Assembly: GCA_015039315.1 (NCBI GenBank)
Contig: WIDE01000023.1
Location: 266,361-330,360 of the forward strand
Length of the DNA: 64,000 nucleotides
Source of the DNA: Clavulina sp. PMI_390
Taxonomy: Eukaryota; Basidiomycota; Agaricomycetes; Cantharellales; Hydnaceae
Direction of reading: 5' to 3'
In this document: positions 1 to 12,400 of the stretch, piece by piece
Numbering within the stretch: position 1 is the first letter of the stretch
How the letters are laid out: each line of letters starts with the position of its first letter
Program-made: the position numbers and the translations under genes
Notes under the pieces: generated by a model
Database searches by the model: none
Told to the model about the DNA's origin: nothing
Seen by the model: the letters and a program-made list of their open reading frames with translations, nothing else

Positions 1-731
1 CCAGCGTGGACGCAAGCTTCCTCTCGAACGAAATGATTTCTCACTTTGACATGACAGGCACTTGAGACACTTTATTTTTAGAGTAGCTCAATCTGATTCT
101 GGGACAATAAGGTATTACAGATTCCTTATCTAATTGACCACCGAGTGTCAATGTCAAGATCCAGGTACTGGCGCATCGCGCAGCAGTCGATATTGATGCA
201 CGTTTGCCCTGCCAGCCATACTAAAGATAACCAAATGATTTCCATTCCACTAATATGATTTGCTTGCCAGATGTCGGGATTTGCGTCCCCTCGAGCCAAA
301 ACCGAATAGTGCTGCTCATCTAGGAGCGATTCTTCGTCTATATCGAAATGATATCCAGGAGTCGAGGGTTGACACATTAATGGGATCAGGGAAGCTATTG
401 AGAATCAGGCACTACAGTATCCCGTTTACGGTTGTGTGTGGTAGTCGTACCCCCTCATAATGAGTCACATGCAGAAGGGTTTGAACTCTGTTTTGCGCCT
501 CGCACAGCCCTAGGCGATCGCTCTCATCTCACGAGAGAAGATTGCAAGAGAAATTTGATAACGGTTAGTTCGTACGTACAGGATTACACAACTATGTTCT
601 TGGGGCTACACTGCCCATTGTACAGCAGATACACGGGCGCAGGGGATGGCGGCGGACAATTCAAGGTATAGTAAAGTATGACAGTTAGAATGGTTCAGGA
701 ATATACGTTGTTCCACGATGCGTGAAGCTTC
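1..731. other. Intergenic / unassigned left edge
   Basis: Only short open frames on both strands, with no recognisable protein motif, tRNA or repeat. It includes the 3' flank of the minus-strand gene ending at 732. It may also hold the edge of a gene lying outside the window. Confidence 0.5.
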
Positions 732-2908
732 TCAGTACGGCTTATACGAAGGAAGAGCATCGCCATCCTCCTCAGGACCGCCAGGAGGTGGGGGAGGACC
801 ACCAGAAGAGGGACCACTTGGCCCACTGGAGCCCTGTCCAGACAGGACGCGCTCGCGCTGCTCCCTCTCAAGACGCTTCTTCTCCTCTTCAGCCGACTCC
901 CATTTCTGGGCTCCAGGAGCAGCAGTGGATGAGGAACTAGTGGGGGGAGGGGCAGACGTGTCTGGAGTAGGGACAGCAGGCTGAGGCTTGTTGACTCCCG
1001 TTCCAAAGCGCATGTATCGCTCGCGAGCTTCTTTCTCTAGACGTGCCTTCTCCTCTTCGGCTGTCTCGTACTTGAGTCCTGAGGCAGCAGAAGGAGGAGT
1101 GGGGTCGCCCCACCCTGCAGCGGCTCCGACGGCAGCAGCGCCTGCAAGGCCAGCGACACCAGCATCGGGACGCTTCAAGCTCCCGCTAGCTGGGCCTGGG
1201 CCACCAGGGCTCACGATTGGCACACCTGTTTCAGCCATAGTGGGATGGCTACTTGGGTCGTCCGCTGGTACAGCGCTATCGCTGTGCATGGAAGCTGGAC
1301 CAACCGGGCTCGTTGCAGAGGGGAATGATGGGGGTGGGGCCCCAGAAGAGATAGGAAGAGAGGCGGATGAAGGAGGAGTGTTCTTGTGGATGTTAAGTGG
1401 TGCTGTGGGTGGGATCGTAGGCGACCCGCTGCCAGCGAGGGGGCTCATTCTAGGCGGGGATTGGCTGAGGCCTGGAACACCACCGGTGGAAGCAGTGGAA
1501 GCCGGGACAGGAACAGGAGCAGGCGCGTTGTTCAACTGGGAGGGGTTGACACCCGTACTAGGTGGGTTGGGGCGCGAACCAGAGGGCGAAGTTGTCGTAG
1601 GGGCAGGTCGACCTCCTGTAGCAGGTGGCATAAAGTCCGAGTTCTGTCGTGCATGGTTGGCTAGAGCTTCTTGATCAGCGCGCTGCTTGTCCACGACGCT
1701 AGGAGTGCGCTCGAGCTCTGCGCGATGCGTTTCGCCAAAGCTCCTTGGATCAAGGAGACCACTTGCGGGAGTCGAAGTGGAGGAAGTACCCTTGAAGGGC
1801 GAGTTTGCAGCAATGGCAGGATCTGGGCGCCAGTTGTCGATGGATTTTTGGAGATTGGAGCGGATCTCTGCAGTGCGCTGCTTGGCCGTATAAGGCTGAC
1901 CACCAGAAGCGGGGAGGCATTCCTCGACCAGAACTTCGGAGGCTTGCGAGAGAATAATAAGCTTCTCCGCGTACTAGTGATAGAAAAAGAGCGGCGAGTG
2001 TTAATAACATAGTCATTTGCGACGATATCATCGTCAGCGACCAAAGGCACATACCTCTCGAATTGCTTTCCACCTTGCAGCTTCGCCAAGCTTGAGAGCA
2101 TTGCGTCTCTCGACTTCTGATTCGCCCATGACGGCATCTGTCGCTTGGTTAGTCTGCTTCAATGTTCCAGCGGTACCCTCAGTAGCACGAGCAGTCTTCC
2201 ATGGACCACGAGCCGTATCGAGCTTGTTTGCAAGGTCCGTATTCAGCGAGCCGTGCATAAAGTTGAGATAGGCCAAGCGATCAGTGACTATATGTCGTCA
2301 TATTGAGTATTGTAATGAGCACTGAGATAATGCGAACGGCAAAGAATGTCCGGACTCACCATCCTTGATGTCTTCAGGTTGCTCTTGGCCCCATAGGTAG
2401 AGTTCCTTGGCGTACATCTGGGCATCACGTCCAGCACCTTCGAAATCTAGCGATACGCTCTTCTGAGCCGTGATCGCAAGTTGGATCTGTCGATCGTTCC
2501 CTTTACTGCTCGCGTGACGACATAGTTACGAACGGACAAAGCGTGAAGGCAGATGGTGATGATCGCAGGATTGCGATGATAGGTAGTAGACGCATTAGAT
2601 CAGAATATACCTCTTAGAATAACTTTTGCACAAAAAACGCACCTATATTGTACTTGCAGAGTTCGTAACTGATTCTGTAACGAGCTGAACCCATGCTGGC
2701 GTAGGACACCCGCTACACCACCTCCGATCGAGTTCCCGCCACTAGCGCCAGCTGGAGTAGTAGCAGCCTGCGTCTGAGGGCGACCCGGGCTAGTTGTGCC
2801 CGCCGGTGGCGCCGGCGACGTGGGACGTGCAGCTGGTGACGATCCAGTGCCACCAGTCGTCGTTTGCGACGCGCCAGCCCCTTGCTCTTGCTGGCCATGA
2901 GATTGCAT
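732..2908 (-). CDS. Eisosome PIL1/LSP1-like BAR-domain protein
   Basis: Four exons: 2643-2908, 2360-2505, 2055-2287, 732-1973, giving about 628 residues. The joins restore a continuous PIL1-like helical region at roughly residues 75-290: a segment reading LYLWGQEQPEDIKDVTDRL lines up with the yeast Pil1 stretch around SIWGLENDDDVSDITDKL, and AEKLIILSQASEVLVEECL follows at the expected distance. Pil1 proteins are F-BAR-like scaffolds that bend the plasma membrane at eisosomes (known of the family). Unlike yeast Pil1 (about 340 residues), this protein has a Ser/Pro/Thr/Gly-rich N-terminal extension of about 70 residues and a Pro-rich tail of about 300 residues. The tail carries two copies of a charged AEEEK.RLE motif and ends in LPSYKPY. 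The start is the first ATG of exon 1. Family assignment is good; the role of the tail is unknown. Confidence 0.75.
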
Positions 2909-3496
2909 ATTTGCGGGTATATATTGCCCAAGGGGCGTCGCGTTCAGGGCATGTTGCGCCTAGAAAGGTTTACGTGCACACAATTCGTCCATCGGGCATC
3001 GTTGAGCAGGCGGCGGCGCGCGCGCGCGGGGTAGCACGATCCGCAATCAGCAGCGTTCTTATCGTCAGCAACCTGCTCTGCACACAAGACACGACGGATA
3101 AAAACTGCACCTTTTCAGCGTACTTGTTAAACAGGCTAGACATCTTCAAAGTCTGGTGTTGGTGGATGGAAACAAAAGGAGGAATGTTAACTGCGCGCAG
3201 TTTATCAACAAGTAATGCTGACGTCAATTGAATTTCAGAAGCTGTGCGATGTTCGGCTGGGCGTTGGTAATGGAAAAAGGACACAGAAAACCGCCAAAAT
3301 TACAAAAAAAAAATTACAAAAGGAGACGCATGAAGTAGGGAGAGTGCAGCGAGGAGGTTACAGGCGACGGTATCAGCATGGGATTAAATGTGAGGGAAAT
3401 TGAGCATAGGGCCAGAAAAAAAAAGAACATGTGAGACTAGTAGACCGGTACAGTCTCTTCGGGGTACAAATAAGCGAGCAAGTTTGCAATCAAAGA
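2909..3496. other. Intergenic: promoter of the PIL1-like gene and 3' flank of the Q-rich gene
   Basis: About 590 bases between two co-oriented minus-strand genes. It contains an alternating GC run near 3013-3028 and an A-rich stretch near 3301-3320. No gene or conserved element was recognised. Confidence 0.5.
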
Positions 3497-3656
3497 TCAG
3501 AACTGTCGATACGTCCCACCACCACCACCGAGCTGCGACGGTCCAGGGGGGTTTGTCTGGTTCAATCCTCCACCCCACCCTCTCCAATCGGACGGCTGAG
3601 GCTGCTGCTGCGGTTGCACCTGCTGTTGCTGGTAGTATGGTGTTTGTTGGTATGGT

Positions 3657-3704
<48 letters not shown>

Positions 3705-4956
3705 GGGTATTGGGGTTGTTGGTACGGCTGCTGTGGCTGCTGCATCGGGGGCGGCTGGAATAGCCCTGGCTGGAACTGGCCGGGAGGACCAACCATCATC
3801 TGCATGGGAGGCTGCTCAATTGTCTCACCCCTGGTCGTCTGCAATGGCTCAGGCCACTCTGGAAGAGCAGACAAGCCCGCATTGAGTGATTCGCGCACGC
3901 GCGTGCGTGAGGTGTTGTCGCTAGACTGGCTGTAGGGCAAGGCCTCTTCGATCTGGAACCGGGCGGCCAAGACCTGGTCAATGTTATGATTTGCCTCCTT
4001 CCGGAGCTGAAAAAGAAAGATAGAAGAAAGAAACTAAGCATCTAGCTTTGAAAAGCCACAGTAGTAAGACAGAAAATAAAACTCACTTCAGTAACTCGCT
4101 TGAAATCTGCCGGATTCCACTGAGTCCCATACCCCGCCACGGCCTGCTCTACCAGATTCTTCCTCCCAACCCAGGCTTCCTGCAACTTGTCTACACTCTG
4201 GACTAGGCCTTTCCACGCTGTTGGATCCCTCCTGTCCAATTCCTTCCGATGCGCCTGCACGTACGAGCGAGGGTGTTCATTGTTCCACGACCCGCCAGCA
4301 GAACCAGGGGACTGTGGTGGACCGCCCAGGCTCCCTCCAGCCTGTGGAGGGCGCATAGGCTGCGCCTGAGGGAGTTGGGCAAGGAGGGAATAAGGGTCCA
4401 AGTCTGCAACAGCATTATACCCGGGCGACGCTGCCTGTTGTAGTGCAGCTGGATTCTGCGCTGGATATGCGCCACCGCCGAACATGCCCGCTTGTGGCTG
4501 TTGCATCTGCTGCTGTGCATACATGCCCATACCCATTTGCATTTGCTGAGGTTGCTGCTGTTGTTGCTGTTGGAATTGTTGATATCCTTGTGGCTGCATT
4601 TGTCCGGGTTGGAGCTGCTGTGGCCACTGTTGCTGCTGCTGTTGAGGCTGCTGTTGCTGCTGATATTGCTGTTGAGGCTGCTGCTGCTGCCCAAAATAGC
4701 CCGTCGGCTGAGTCTGCATCGGAGGGGGCATCGGGTACATCCCTCCTGCACCCATCCCAAAGTTCTGCTGGGCCTGCATTGGTTGTTGCTGCTGGCCGTA
4801 TTGCATCATCGGAGGCGATTGCTGCGGCTGCTGCCCGCCTCCAAGTCCAGCATTGACTTCATTGATGGAAGGGAACCGGCTCGCAGCACTGTTCGTCCCG
4901 TATGGGTTATTGTTTAGTGGATCGTTGTCGCGCTGGCCAAAGGGGTTGTTCGACAT
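3497..4956 (-). CDS. Glutamine-rich NPF-motif protein, function unknown
   Basis: Two exons (4087-4956 and 3497-4006) give about 459 residues. The start is the ATG at 4956; splicing joins ...FKRVTE to LRKEANHNIDQ in frame. The first residues read MSNNPFGQ, an Asn-Pro-Phe motif of the kind bound by EH-domain endocytic adaptors (known of NPF motifs; function here is inference). Residues about 60-150 and 395-425 are long Gln runs mixed with Pro, Met and Tyr. Between them lies a charged helical segment containing HRKELDRRDPTAWKGLVQ and KLQEAWVGRKNLVEQAVAGYG, the only part that looks folded. I do not recognise the family. The polyglutamine runs are encoded by mixed CAG/CAA codons and are likely length-variable. 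Confidence 0.6.
3651..3704. repeat. CAG/CAA trinucleotide tract inside the Q-rich gene
   Basis: On the plus strand the tract reads as repeated gttgctg units followed by a pure (gct)n run. On the coding strand it encodes more than a dozen consecutive glutamines. A second, less regular tract lies at about 4610-4695 in the same gene. Confidence 0.85.
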
Positions 4957-6290
4957 CTCGAGATCGTGAGTGGTAGGGTGAAGGGAGCAATAGGGGGTCT
5001 TGCGAGGGGGAAAGGGATGTTGCTCGACTCAGCGAAGTGCAAACACGTGCCGCCGGCAAAGCCTGGAAGTGATGTAGATTAGGATGTGGGGATGGGGTGG
5101 GATACAATAGGAAGAGAGGGTGATGATGAGCCTAGAGAGAGGAGAGAGATGGTGGTGGTAGTTGTAAGAAGAAAGATGCGGTGCGATGACGAGTGATGTG
5201 CACCTTGAGGGCACGAGTCCAACCGCTGGGCGCTTTCAGATCCTGTACGGATGTAACGCCAAGCGCAAAAATCGAGCGGCTCGCTCACTCGGCCTGTACA
5301 CCTGAACCGATCGAAGGTTTAAGCACCCCCGGAGAGAGAGTGCTGTTCAAGAAGTTATGACTCGCTCAGTTTGACTCAGTGGCTGTGGAGAGGGGCACCG
5401 ACGACGCCAAACAAGCACGCAGGAGGACAGATTCGCAGATCGCCTAGTGTGGCAGAGCGAGTCAAGTTGTTAAGAGGTAGCAGCGTATCGGGGAGCGGGG
5501 AGATCTATCTATCACGTGCATTTATTTTCAGCCATTCTGTTTAGTGTGTCTAAAGAAAAACGCAGATGTGAAATGACTTCATCTGGTAAGAATCGCATTC
5601 CGTATCATGGTCGACAGTTTAATTGTTCCAAGTGTCATGGAAAAAGTAGGATAAGGTAGATATGTACATGCAAACACAGGGACGCTCGCAAGTCGATGCA
5701 GCAGATGCGAGACCAGGCACCAAGAAATAACGATACAATGACGACAGAGAGTCAAAGGAATAAAGCAAGCAATTGGGGCGTTCCAGCGAGCAAACGAGCA
5801 AGTAGGGAAAAGGAACAGCGCGTCAAGCGAGCAAAAAAGAATATGCAAACTGGGTGCAAATGGTCAGATAGAGGGCGCAAAAAGGGCCGCTGTTCTGATA
5901 AAGACGGCAATTCCTTGCCATCATTAGATGGGTCCGTGATGAAGAATATGAAGGGGGGTATGGAATGAAGAGGGCCGGCCATTAGGTGTCGAAAACACTC
6001 TAAGATAAGTTATCTGGGTCGGGGGTGTAAATTGAAGTGGTAAAAGGATACCAGGATGATAGAAGGCGAAAAAGACGAGAGAACGAATGAATGAACGAAT
6101 GGTGTTTAGCAAGCAAGTTATGATGATGTATAAGATAGTCTAAACGATCGAAATATGCAAGTTAGTCACAGATCTGGGCGAGAGCTGAAGGAAACGAGCC
6201 GACTCACAGAGATAATAGCAATCACAAATACATACACTCTCAGACGAATATGGGCAATCCACACATAGCAAAACCGCACGTCACGCTAAA
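4957..6290. other. Intergenic, pyrimidine-rich upstream of the Q-rich gene
   Basis: Upstream of 4956 the minus strand is strongly CT-rich for about 250 bases, typical of fungal promoters and 5' leaders. The part near 5580-6290 is probably the 3' flank of the membrane-protein gene ending at 6291. No further gene was recognised. Confidence 0.5.
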
Positions 6291-8042
6291 TCATCGCTTG
6301 CGTGATGACGAGTTATCACTGCCTTTCCTAGCCCCAAGCGTCGGCGACGACCCCAGGGCGGCACGCCACAGTCCCGCATCAGGCATCAATGATCTCCCAC
6401 CACTCGTACCATGTCCGCTCTCCGTGCTAGGAGTCATCGCAGGCGCAGGGTCCGACCCAGGCCCAACGCCATCAAGAGCGGCAATTAGTTCGCCTAGCGC
6501 TCGCATATTATTCGCTCGCTCTTGCCGACTCGGAGCATTCGATCGGGCCTGCAGGCCCACGTGCACAGGCGGCTGCGGGAACCGCGAGGTAGTGAATGCT
6601 GATTCCGCAGAGGCATCGGATGGACTGGATACTTCGAGAGGCGAGGGGACTTGGAGCGTTGCACCCGCGCGGGACATTTGCGTATCGACTGGACCTGGGC
6701 TTACTCTCTGCGCAGGGATACCAGACGGGTAAGGGCTGGTTGCTTGGGAGTAAACGGAGGTAGGGGAAGGAGGGACTGGGTTAACAGTCAATACGCGGGG
6801 CGGGCTTTGAAGGGAGGTAGGAGTATCAAAGAATGGCGGCGCACTCTCCGCAGCAGCAGCATTATGCAACGCATTATCGGATACGTGTGCAGAGGACGGC
6901 GTAAACGACAAGAAGCTCGCGCGTGCTTCTTCTGCCGGCCTCAGTTTCCTCTCTGTCTCGTCTCCTGAGGCCATCAGCGTTTGCTCTGGATGCCCCAGCT
7001 CATGCTCCACACGAGTGGGGCTTGACTCTGTGGAGCCATATGAGTGAGTGCCATGCCTAGCAACGAGTGACGGGTCCGCAAATGGATGGGGGTGGGCCGA
7101 CGCTTGTGCAACACGTAGCTGTGGGCCTCGTTCAATACGCGGGACACCCAGGCCAAATGCGTGCGAGTGCGAGGAGGGTGGCTCGCGGTCGTCATCGTCT
7201 TCGGCTGAGAGCGCATGGTTGAACGCACCAACCAGCGCAAATTGCGACCCCGCGACAATATCAAGCGGGCTTTGACCATCTTTGCTCGCCTGATGAGCGA
7301 GACCGCCGAGAGGATGGTGCTCATAGATGGTAGTGTATGGCGAGCGATATCCTCCAGAGCGCAGGGATGCTTCGTCAATCCTCGGACTAGCGCTGTAGTG
7401 GGTACCAACGAGATCGTCCTGAGAGTTGAGGCCCTTCCAGTCATCTGCTCGGCTGCCTTTCTTCGTGTGATTGGCAGTAAATTTGGCCGGTTCACCCATC
7501 GGGATCATTTCCTTGCCCTTCAACGGTCGACTGAGTAGGGCACCTGCTGCGAAGGATTGGCGGGCTAATTCTTCTTCCTGACTCTGCTTCCGTTTGGTCT
7601 TAGATCGGCGAACACAGAACCAGATAAGCAAGGAGACGACAATGAGAAGCGCGACAAAGCCCGCGATAATGCCCGCTAGTAGCAACTTGTGGGCACCCCA
7701 ATTCCATGTGGTAGTGGTCTGGGATACAGGACCCTGAGAGGGGGTGATGGAGGAAGTAGCAGTTGACGAATCTGACGAGCTTGTAGGGGATGAGGTGGTG
7801 GTGGGAGAAGAGGTGAATTTGGATGAAGTCGAGGTAGTTGAATGAGTCTGTGTTGTTGGGACTCCACCATTAGACTTCCCAGAGCCGGTTCCAAGGAGTA
7901 GGCTGGCGGTTTGCAGGGTGTTAACACCAGTAAAGTTCTCTACACTGTCCGTGATGCCGGCGGCAGCGCGAGCTCCATTTCGGTTCTGCCAGTGGCTTGC
8001 ACCTTCATGGCGGCGGCCATCCCAGCCATTTTGGTGCGTCAT
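6291..8042 (-). CDS. Single-pass membrane protein with Ser/Thr-rich ectodomain
   Basis: One uninterrupted frame of 583 residues. Residues about 60-112 are almost entirely Ser/Thr/Pro/Gln, suggesting an O-glycosylated stalk. They are followed by one clear transmembrane helix at about 119-143 (LLLAGIIAGFVALLIVVSLL) and a basic stop-transfer patch (RRSKTKRK). The remaining 440 residues are a low-complexity, Ser/Pro-rich cytoplasmic tail. The layout resembles fungal wall-stress sensors (Wsc/Mid2 type) and SKG6-like proteins, but no cysteine-rich sensor domain is visible, so function is not assigned. No signal peptide precedes the stalk. A candidate leader intron lies just upstream (donor near 8125, acceptor near 8048), so an extra 5' exon is possible. 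Confidence 0.6.
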   Translation of the reverse strand: MTHQNGWDGRRHEGASHWQNRNGARAAAGITDSVENFTGVNTLQTASLLLGTGSGKSNGGVPTTQTHSTTSTSSKFTSSPTTTSSPTSSSDSSTATSSITPSQGPVSQTTTTWNWGAHKLLLAGIIAGFVALLIVVSLLIWFCVRRSKTKRKQSQEEELARQSFAAGALLSRPLKGKEMIPMGEPAKFTANHTKKGSRADDWKGLNSQDDLVGTHYSASPRIDEASLRSGGYRSPYTTIYEHHPLGGLAHQASKDGQSPLDIVAGSQFALVGAFNHALSAEDDDDREPPSSHSHAFGLGVPRIERGPQLRVAQASAHPHPFADPSLVARHGTHSYGSTESSPTRVEHELGHPEQTLMASGDETERKLRPAEEARASFLSFTPSSAHVSDNALHNAAAAESAPPFFDTPTSLQSPPRVLTVNPVPPSPTSVYSQATSPYPSGIPAQRVSPGPVDTQMSRAGATLQVPSPLEVSSPSDASAESAFTTSRFPQPPVHVGLQARSNAPSRQERANNMRALGELIAALDGVGPGSDPAPAMTPSTESGHGTSGGRSLMPDAGLWRAALGSSPTLGARKGSDNSSSRKR

Positions 8043-9487
8043 GATATGAAGCTAGAAGCGGGATCATAAATACGCATATTCAGGTATTTCGGTGATGAAA
8101 ATAAGTAGACCGAGACTCACTCAGATAGGCAAATCTTGGACTCAGAGAGAGACTATTATCGTGCAATGTCGTCGTGAAGGTCAATGGGATAGTTTGGAAT
8201 AGGCTCGCAGCGAAACGAAAGGCGTTGTGAGGTAGAGAGAGCCAGAATTGCCTTTGTGAATGATGGACTGCGCTTGGTGGGAAATCGAACTGGCAAGGGA
8301 GGGCAAAATTGGGCGCGTTCGATATACAACACACTTTTCAGACGCCAAGGGGGGTTGAAAGAACGTGAAAGGGCGTCAAGCAAGCGCCAGATGGGAGCAG
8401 AAAGAGGACTGCAGATGGAGTGGGACAGGAGCAAAGGCGTCCCATCAGTTGTCCCGGCAGGTGCCGCAGCACAATTCAGTTGCCCCAGTTTGGGCATTGC
8501 AACCAGCCAACAGTCCCCCTGTTGTTGCGGCACATGTCCCGGTCTCTCTCAATGGGAACAATCATATCGGAAGAGGTTCTTCATTACTTGGGAACGTTTC
8601 ATATCATTCAGCCACACACGAACATTACCACCAACATCGGCTTTCGGCATAGTTCCTCTCCTCCAACCATGACCTCATTCGCCTCTGTCTAACCATCTTT
8701 GGCTGCTCCTCCAGCTTTTTTGTAGTAGGTGGCTATCCCTTTCAACCGTCTCCTAACCCGCCCTACCCGAGATTAAGCTTCGGACTCGGAAGCCGGTTGT
8801 CGAGCAACACGTGAGGCGTTGAATTATTGCACTTAAAAAAACCCCGCGCATCATACCCATGGGTACAAATTGATGGCAACAGAATATTATCAACTTGAAC
8901 GAGGTAGAGATAAGCAAAATGGCCTGAAAGGTACCGGCCTCCTCCGACTGGGCGCAAACGAACCAACTGATTTGGAATTCAAATCATCTTTTCTCTTAGT
9001 TGGCCTCGATGAAAGGCATCAACTCTCAATCTTTGAACTCTCATATTTCTCTGATTATGATATGATCGAATGACGAGTCGCCCGCCCGCTCAATTTGATA
9101 TACATCTCAATTGACCCGACAGATTCTATGAAGATTCGCTCAGCCATCATTTTCGATTCAGCTCAACCACCATGGCCACAGCAGTCCCGGGCATGTATCG
9201 ATCCTCCAATATACAGAAAAACAATGTAATGCCAAGCCACGTCGCCAAGGTCGGAGATCCTACACTGTGAATTGATCGCGAGGTGGATACCAGCCCTTAG
9301 ACTTAAGTCGACGGAAATTTCTCGTTCCTTTCTTCTTTACCCCTTACTTCCCTCCTCCTCCGCTCTCGGTCGCTGGTCGCCTTCACCTCTCGACGAGGTC
9401 GAATCGTTCCCTTTTTCGTTCTTTTTCTCTTTCAAATCCCATCTCATTCACTTGGACTGGATCCACCCTCCCTTCATTAACATCATT
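8043..9487. other. Divergent intergenic region
   Basis: This separates the membrane-protein gene (minus) from the lectin gene (plus) and should hold both promoters. The 150 bases before 9488 are CT-rich, as expected for a leader. No other gene was recognised. Confidence 0.5.
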
Positions 9488-12400
9488 ATGCACTCTGCTA
9501 CACTTCTGCTTGCGCTCCTCGGAGCCACCTTCTCAGTTGCCCTGCCCATCAGGAGGGACGTCACTCTCGACCCTGCCGCAACTGCAGAAGCTCAGCAACG
9601 CGATAACACCGCTACCCGAGCTCTCACTGCAGTTCCCATCAAGGTGTGTACTACTAGCCTTTGTGTTGGAAAGTCTGATATTGTATGCTCGATGTAAAAT
9701 TGAACTCGCGTATTTTTCGTGTTTATAGACCTCCAGTGGACTCTGCTTTGCCGTCGATCCTGCTTCGGGCGACTTCCGCGAGAACTTGACTCCCGTTCAG
9801 TTGCTCCCTTGCAACGGCACTCAGGGTCAGCAATGGGACGTAATCACTCAAGGCGTTCATACCAATACTCCCGGCCAGGCACTGATTGTCAGCAGCTTGG
9901 TGAGTGTTGTCCTTGACGATGCCAAGACATTCTCGATCCCTGTGTTCGATCACCAATTGACGTTTGCTTTGTCTTCCCGTTCATCTGGGATATGTTCACA
10001 ATCATGTAGACCAATGCTTGCCTGAACTTTGATCCTCGCCGTGCCGCGGGCAACCAGGTTCTCTTGTTCTCTTGTGGTGGTCGTGCCGATGGTGGAGGAA
10101 GCATCACCAACTCGCAACAGTTTGCGTTCTCCGGTGTCCCTAGTGGTGCTATTCCTCTGGTCCCTGCGAACGGAAACAATGCGGTCTGCTTGACGTCGTC
10201 AAAGGGAAGCCTGCTCGACCAGGTCACTTGCAACCCAGCCTCTCCCGGTACCACTGAGGTAAAGCCCTATCCTTATAGAATTACCTCAAACTTGCAAACT
10301 AATCTCTTATCCTCTCACAGACCTTCACTTTTGGTGATAGCACCGGGGCAGCATCATCGACTCCCCCTGCATCCTCGTCCAGCACCTCGTCTTCCGCGGC
10401 GGGATCCACCACCACTTCTCCCCCGGCTCTCGTTGCGGCTACGAGCACCTCCACTGGCCCTACGTCCGTCTCTGGCGCCGGTGGTACGCTCAATCCCACC
10501 GCTGCTGCTGAGGCCAACCCCCGCGACAACACGGCGACCCGCGCTCTGAGCGCCGCTCAAATCAAGACCTCCAGCGGCCAATGCCTCGATATTGACCCGC
10601 TCTCTGGTGATTTCCGCGAGAACCTCATCCCTATCCAGCTCAAGGCTTGCGATGGTTCCCCCAACCAGCAGTGGGATGTCATTACTCAGGGCGTGCACAC
10701 CAACACTCCTGGCCAGGCGCTCATCGTGAGCACTTTGACCAATGGCTGCCTCAACTTTGATCCTCGCCGCGCTGCTGGGAACCAAGTCCTGCTCTTCTCA
10801 TGCGGTGGCCGAGCTGATGGTGGTGGCCAGATCACCAACTCTCAGCAGTTCGCCTTCTCCGGTGTCCCCACGAGCGCCATTGCTCTGATCCCTGCAAACG
10901 GAAACAACGCCGTCTGCCTCACTGGCTCTGGTGCTCTGCTTGACCAAGCGGCTTGCAACACTGCCAGCCCTAGTGCTAACGAGGTGAGGAATCCAAATAT
11001 CTCATAATATTTTTTCCCCTCAGCTCACCATCTTACACCACCTTGTAGCTCTTCACCTTCGTTGGTGGAGGTGCTCCTACGATCGTTGCCGCTGTCAGTA
11101 CTACGCCCAAGGCCAGCACCAAGAGCAAGACGAAGACGAAGACCAAGAGCAAAACCACAACCACGACCTCTACCACTACTTCTGCCCCAGTTCTTGTCGT
11201 CGCCACCACCACCTCTTCTGGCCCTACGTCTGTCTCCGGCGCTGGTGGTACGCTCAACCCCACTGCTGCCGCCGAGGCCAACCCTCGTGATAACACCGCG
11301 ACCCGTGCTCTGAGCGCTGCGCAAATCAAGACTTCCAGTGGCCAGTGCCTCGACATCGATCCCCTTTCCGGTGATTTCCGCGAGAACCTCATCCCCGTTC
11401 AGCTCAAGGCATGCGATGGCTCCCCGAACCAGCAATGGGACGTTATCACTCAGGGTGTCCACACCAACACTCCCGGCCAGGCCCTGATTGTCAGCACGCT
11501 CATGAATGGTTGCCTCAACTTTGATCCCCGTCGTGCTGCTGGGAACCAAGTCCTGCTGTTCTCCTGCGGTGGACGAGCGGACGGTACCGGCCAGATTACC
11601 AACTCTCAGCAATTTGCGTTCTCTGGCGTTCCCACCAGCGCTATTCCACTCATTCCCGCGAACGGGAACAATGCCGTCTGCCTGACTGGTACTGGTTCGC
11701 TGCTCGACCAAGCCGCGTGCAACACTGCATCTCCCAGCGCTGACGAGGTAAGAGATCGACTACGTTCCTATTGTTACAAACAATCTAAGCTGAATCCACA
11801 CTTCCTGCAGCTGTTCACGTTTGTAGGTGGAAATGGCGGAGCCGTCAATGCGGCGACCACCACCACGTCCTCGAGCCCTGCCGCAACAACCTCCTCATCC
11901 ACCGCACCGGCTTCCACCACTGCCGCTCCTGCCACCACCACTACTGCCTCTTCCACCACTGCGGGGGGCCCCACTTCCGTCTCTGGTGCTGGCGGCACCC
12001 TTAACCCCACTGCCGCTGCTGAGGCCAACCCGCGCGACAACACGGCCACTCGCGCCTTCACCGCCGCCCAGATCAAGACCTCATCTGGGGAGTGCCTCTT
12101 CATCGACCCACTCTCCGGTGACTTCCGCGAGAACCTCATCCCCGTGCAGTCTAAGCCATGCGACGGCTCCGCGGGCCAGCAATGGGACGTCATCACCGCT
12201 GGTGTGCACAACAACGTTCCTGGCCAGGCTCTCATCGTCAGCACCCTCACGAACGGGTGCTTGAACTTTGACCCCCGCCGTGCTGCAGGCAACCAGGTCC
12301 TCCTCTTCTCCTGCGGCGGTCGTGCAGATGGCGGTGGACAGGTGACTAACTCTCAGTTGTTCGCGTTCGACTCGACAAAGACCACCAACGTCGCTCTCCT

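Noticed and set aside
988..1674. Long plus-strand frame of 228 codons opposite the PIL1-like tail
   Set aside because: It mirrors the Pro/Ser-rich coding strand and has no features of its own. The minus-strand reading is supported by splicing and homology.
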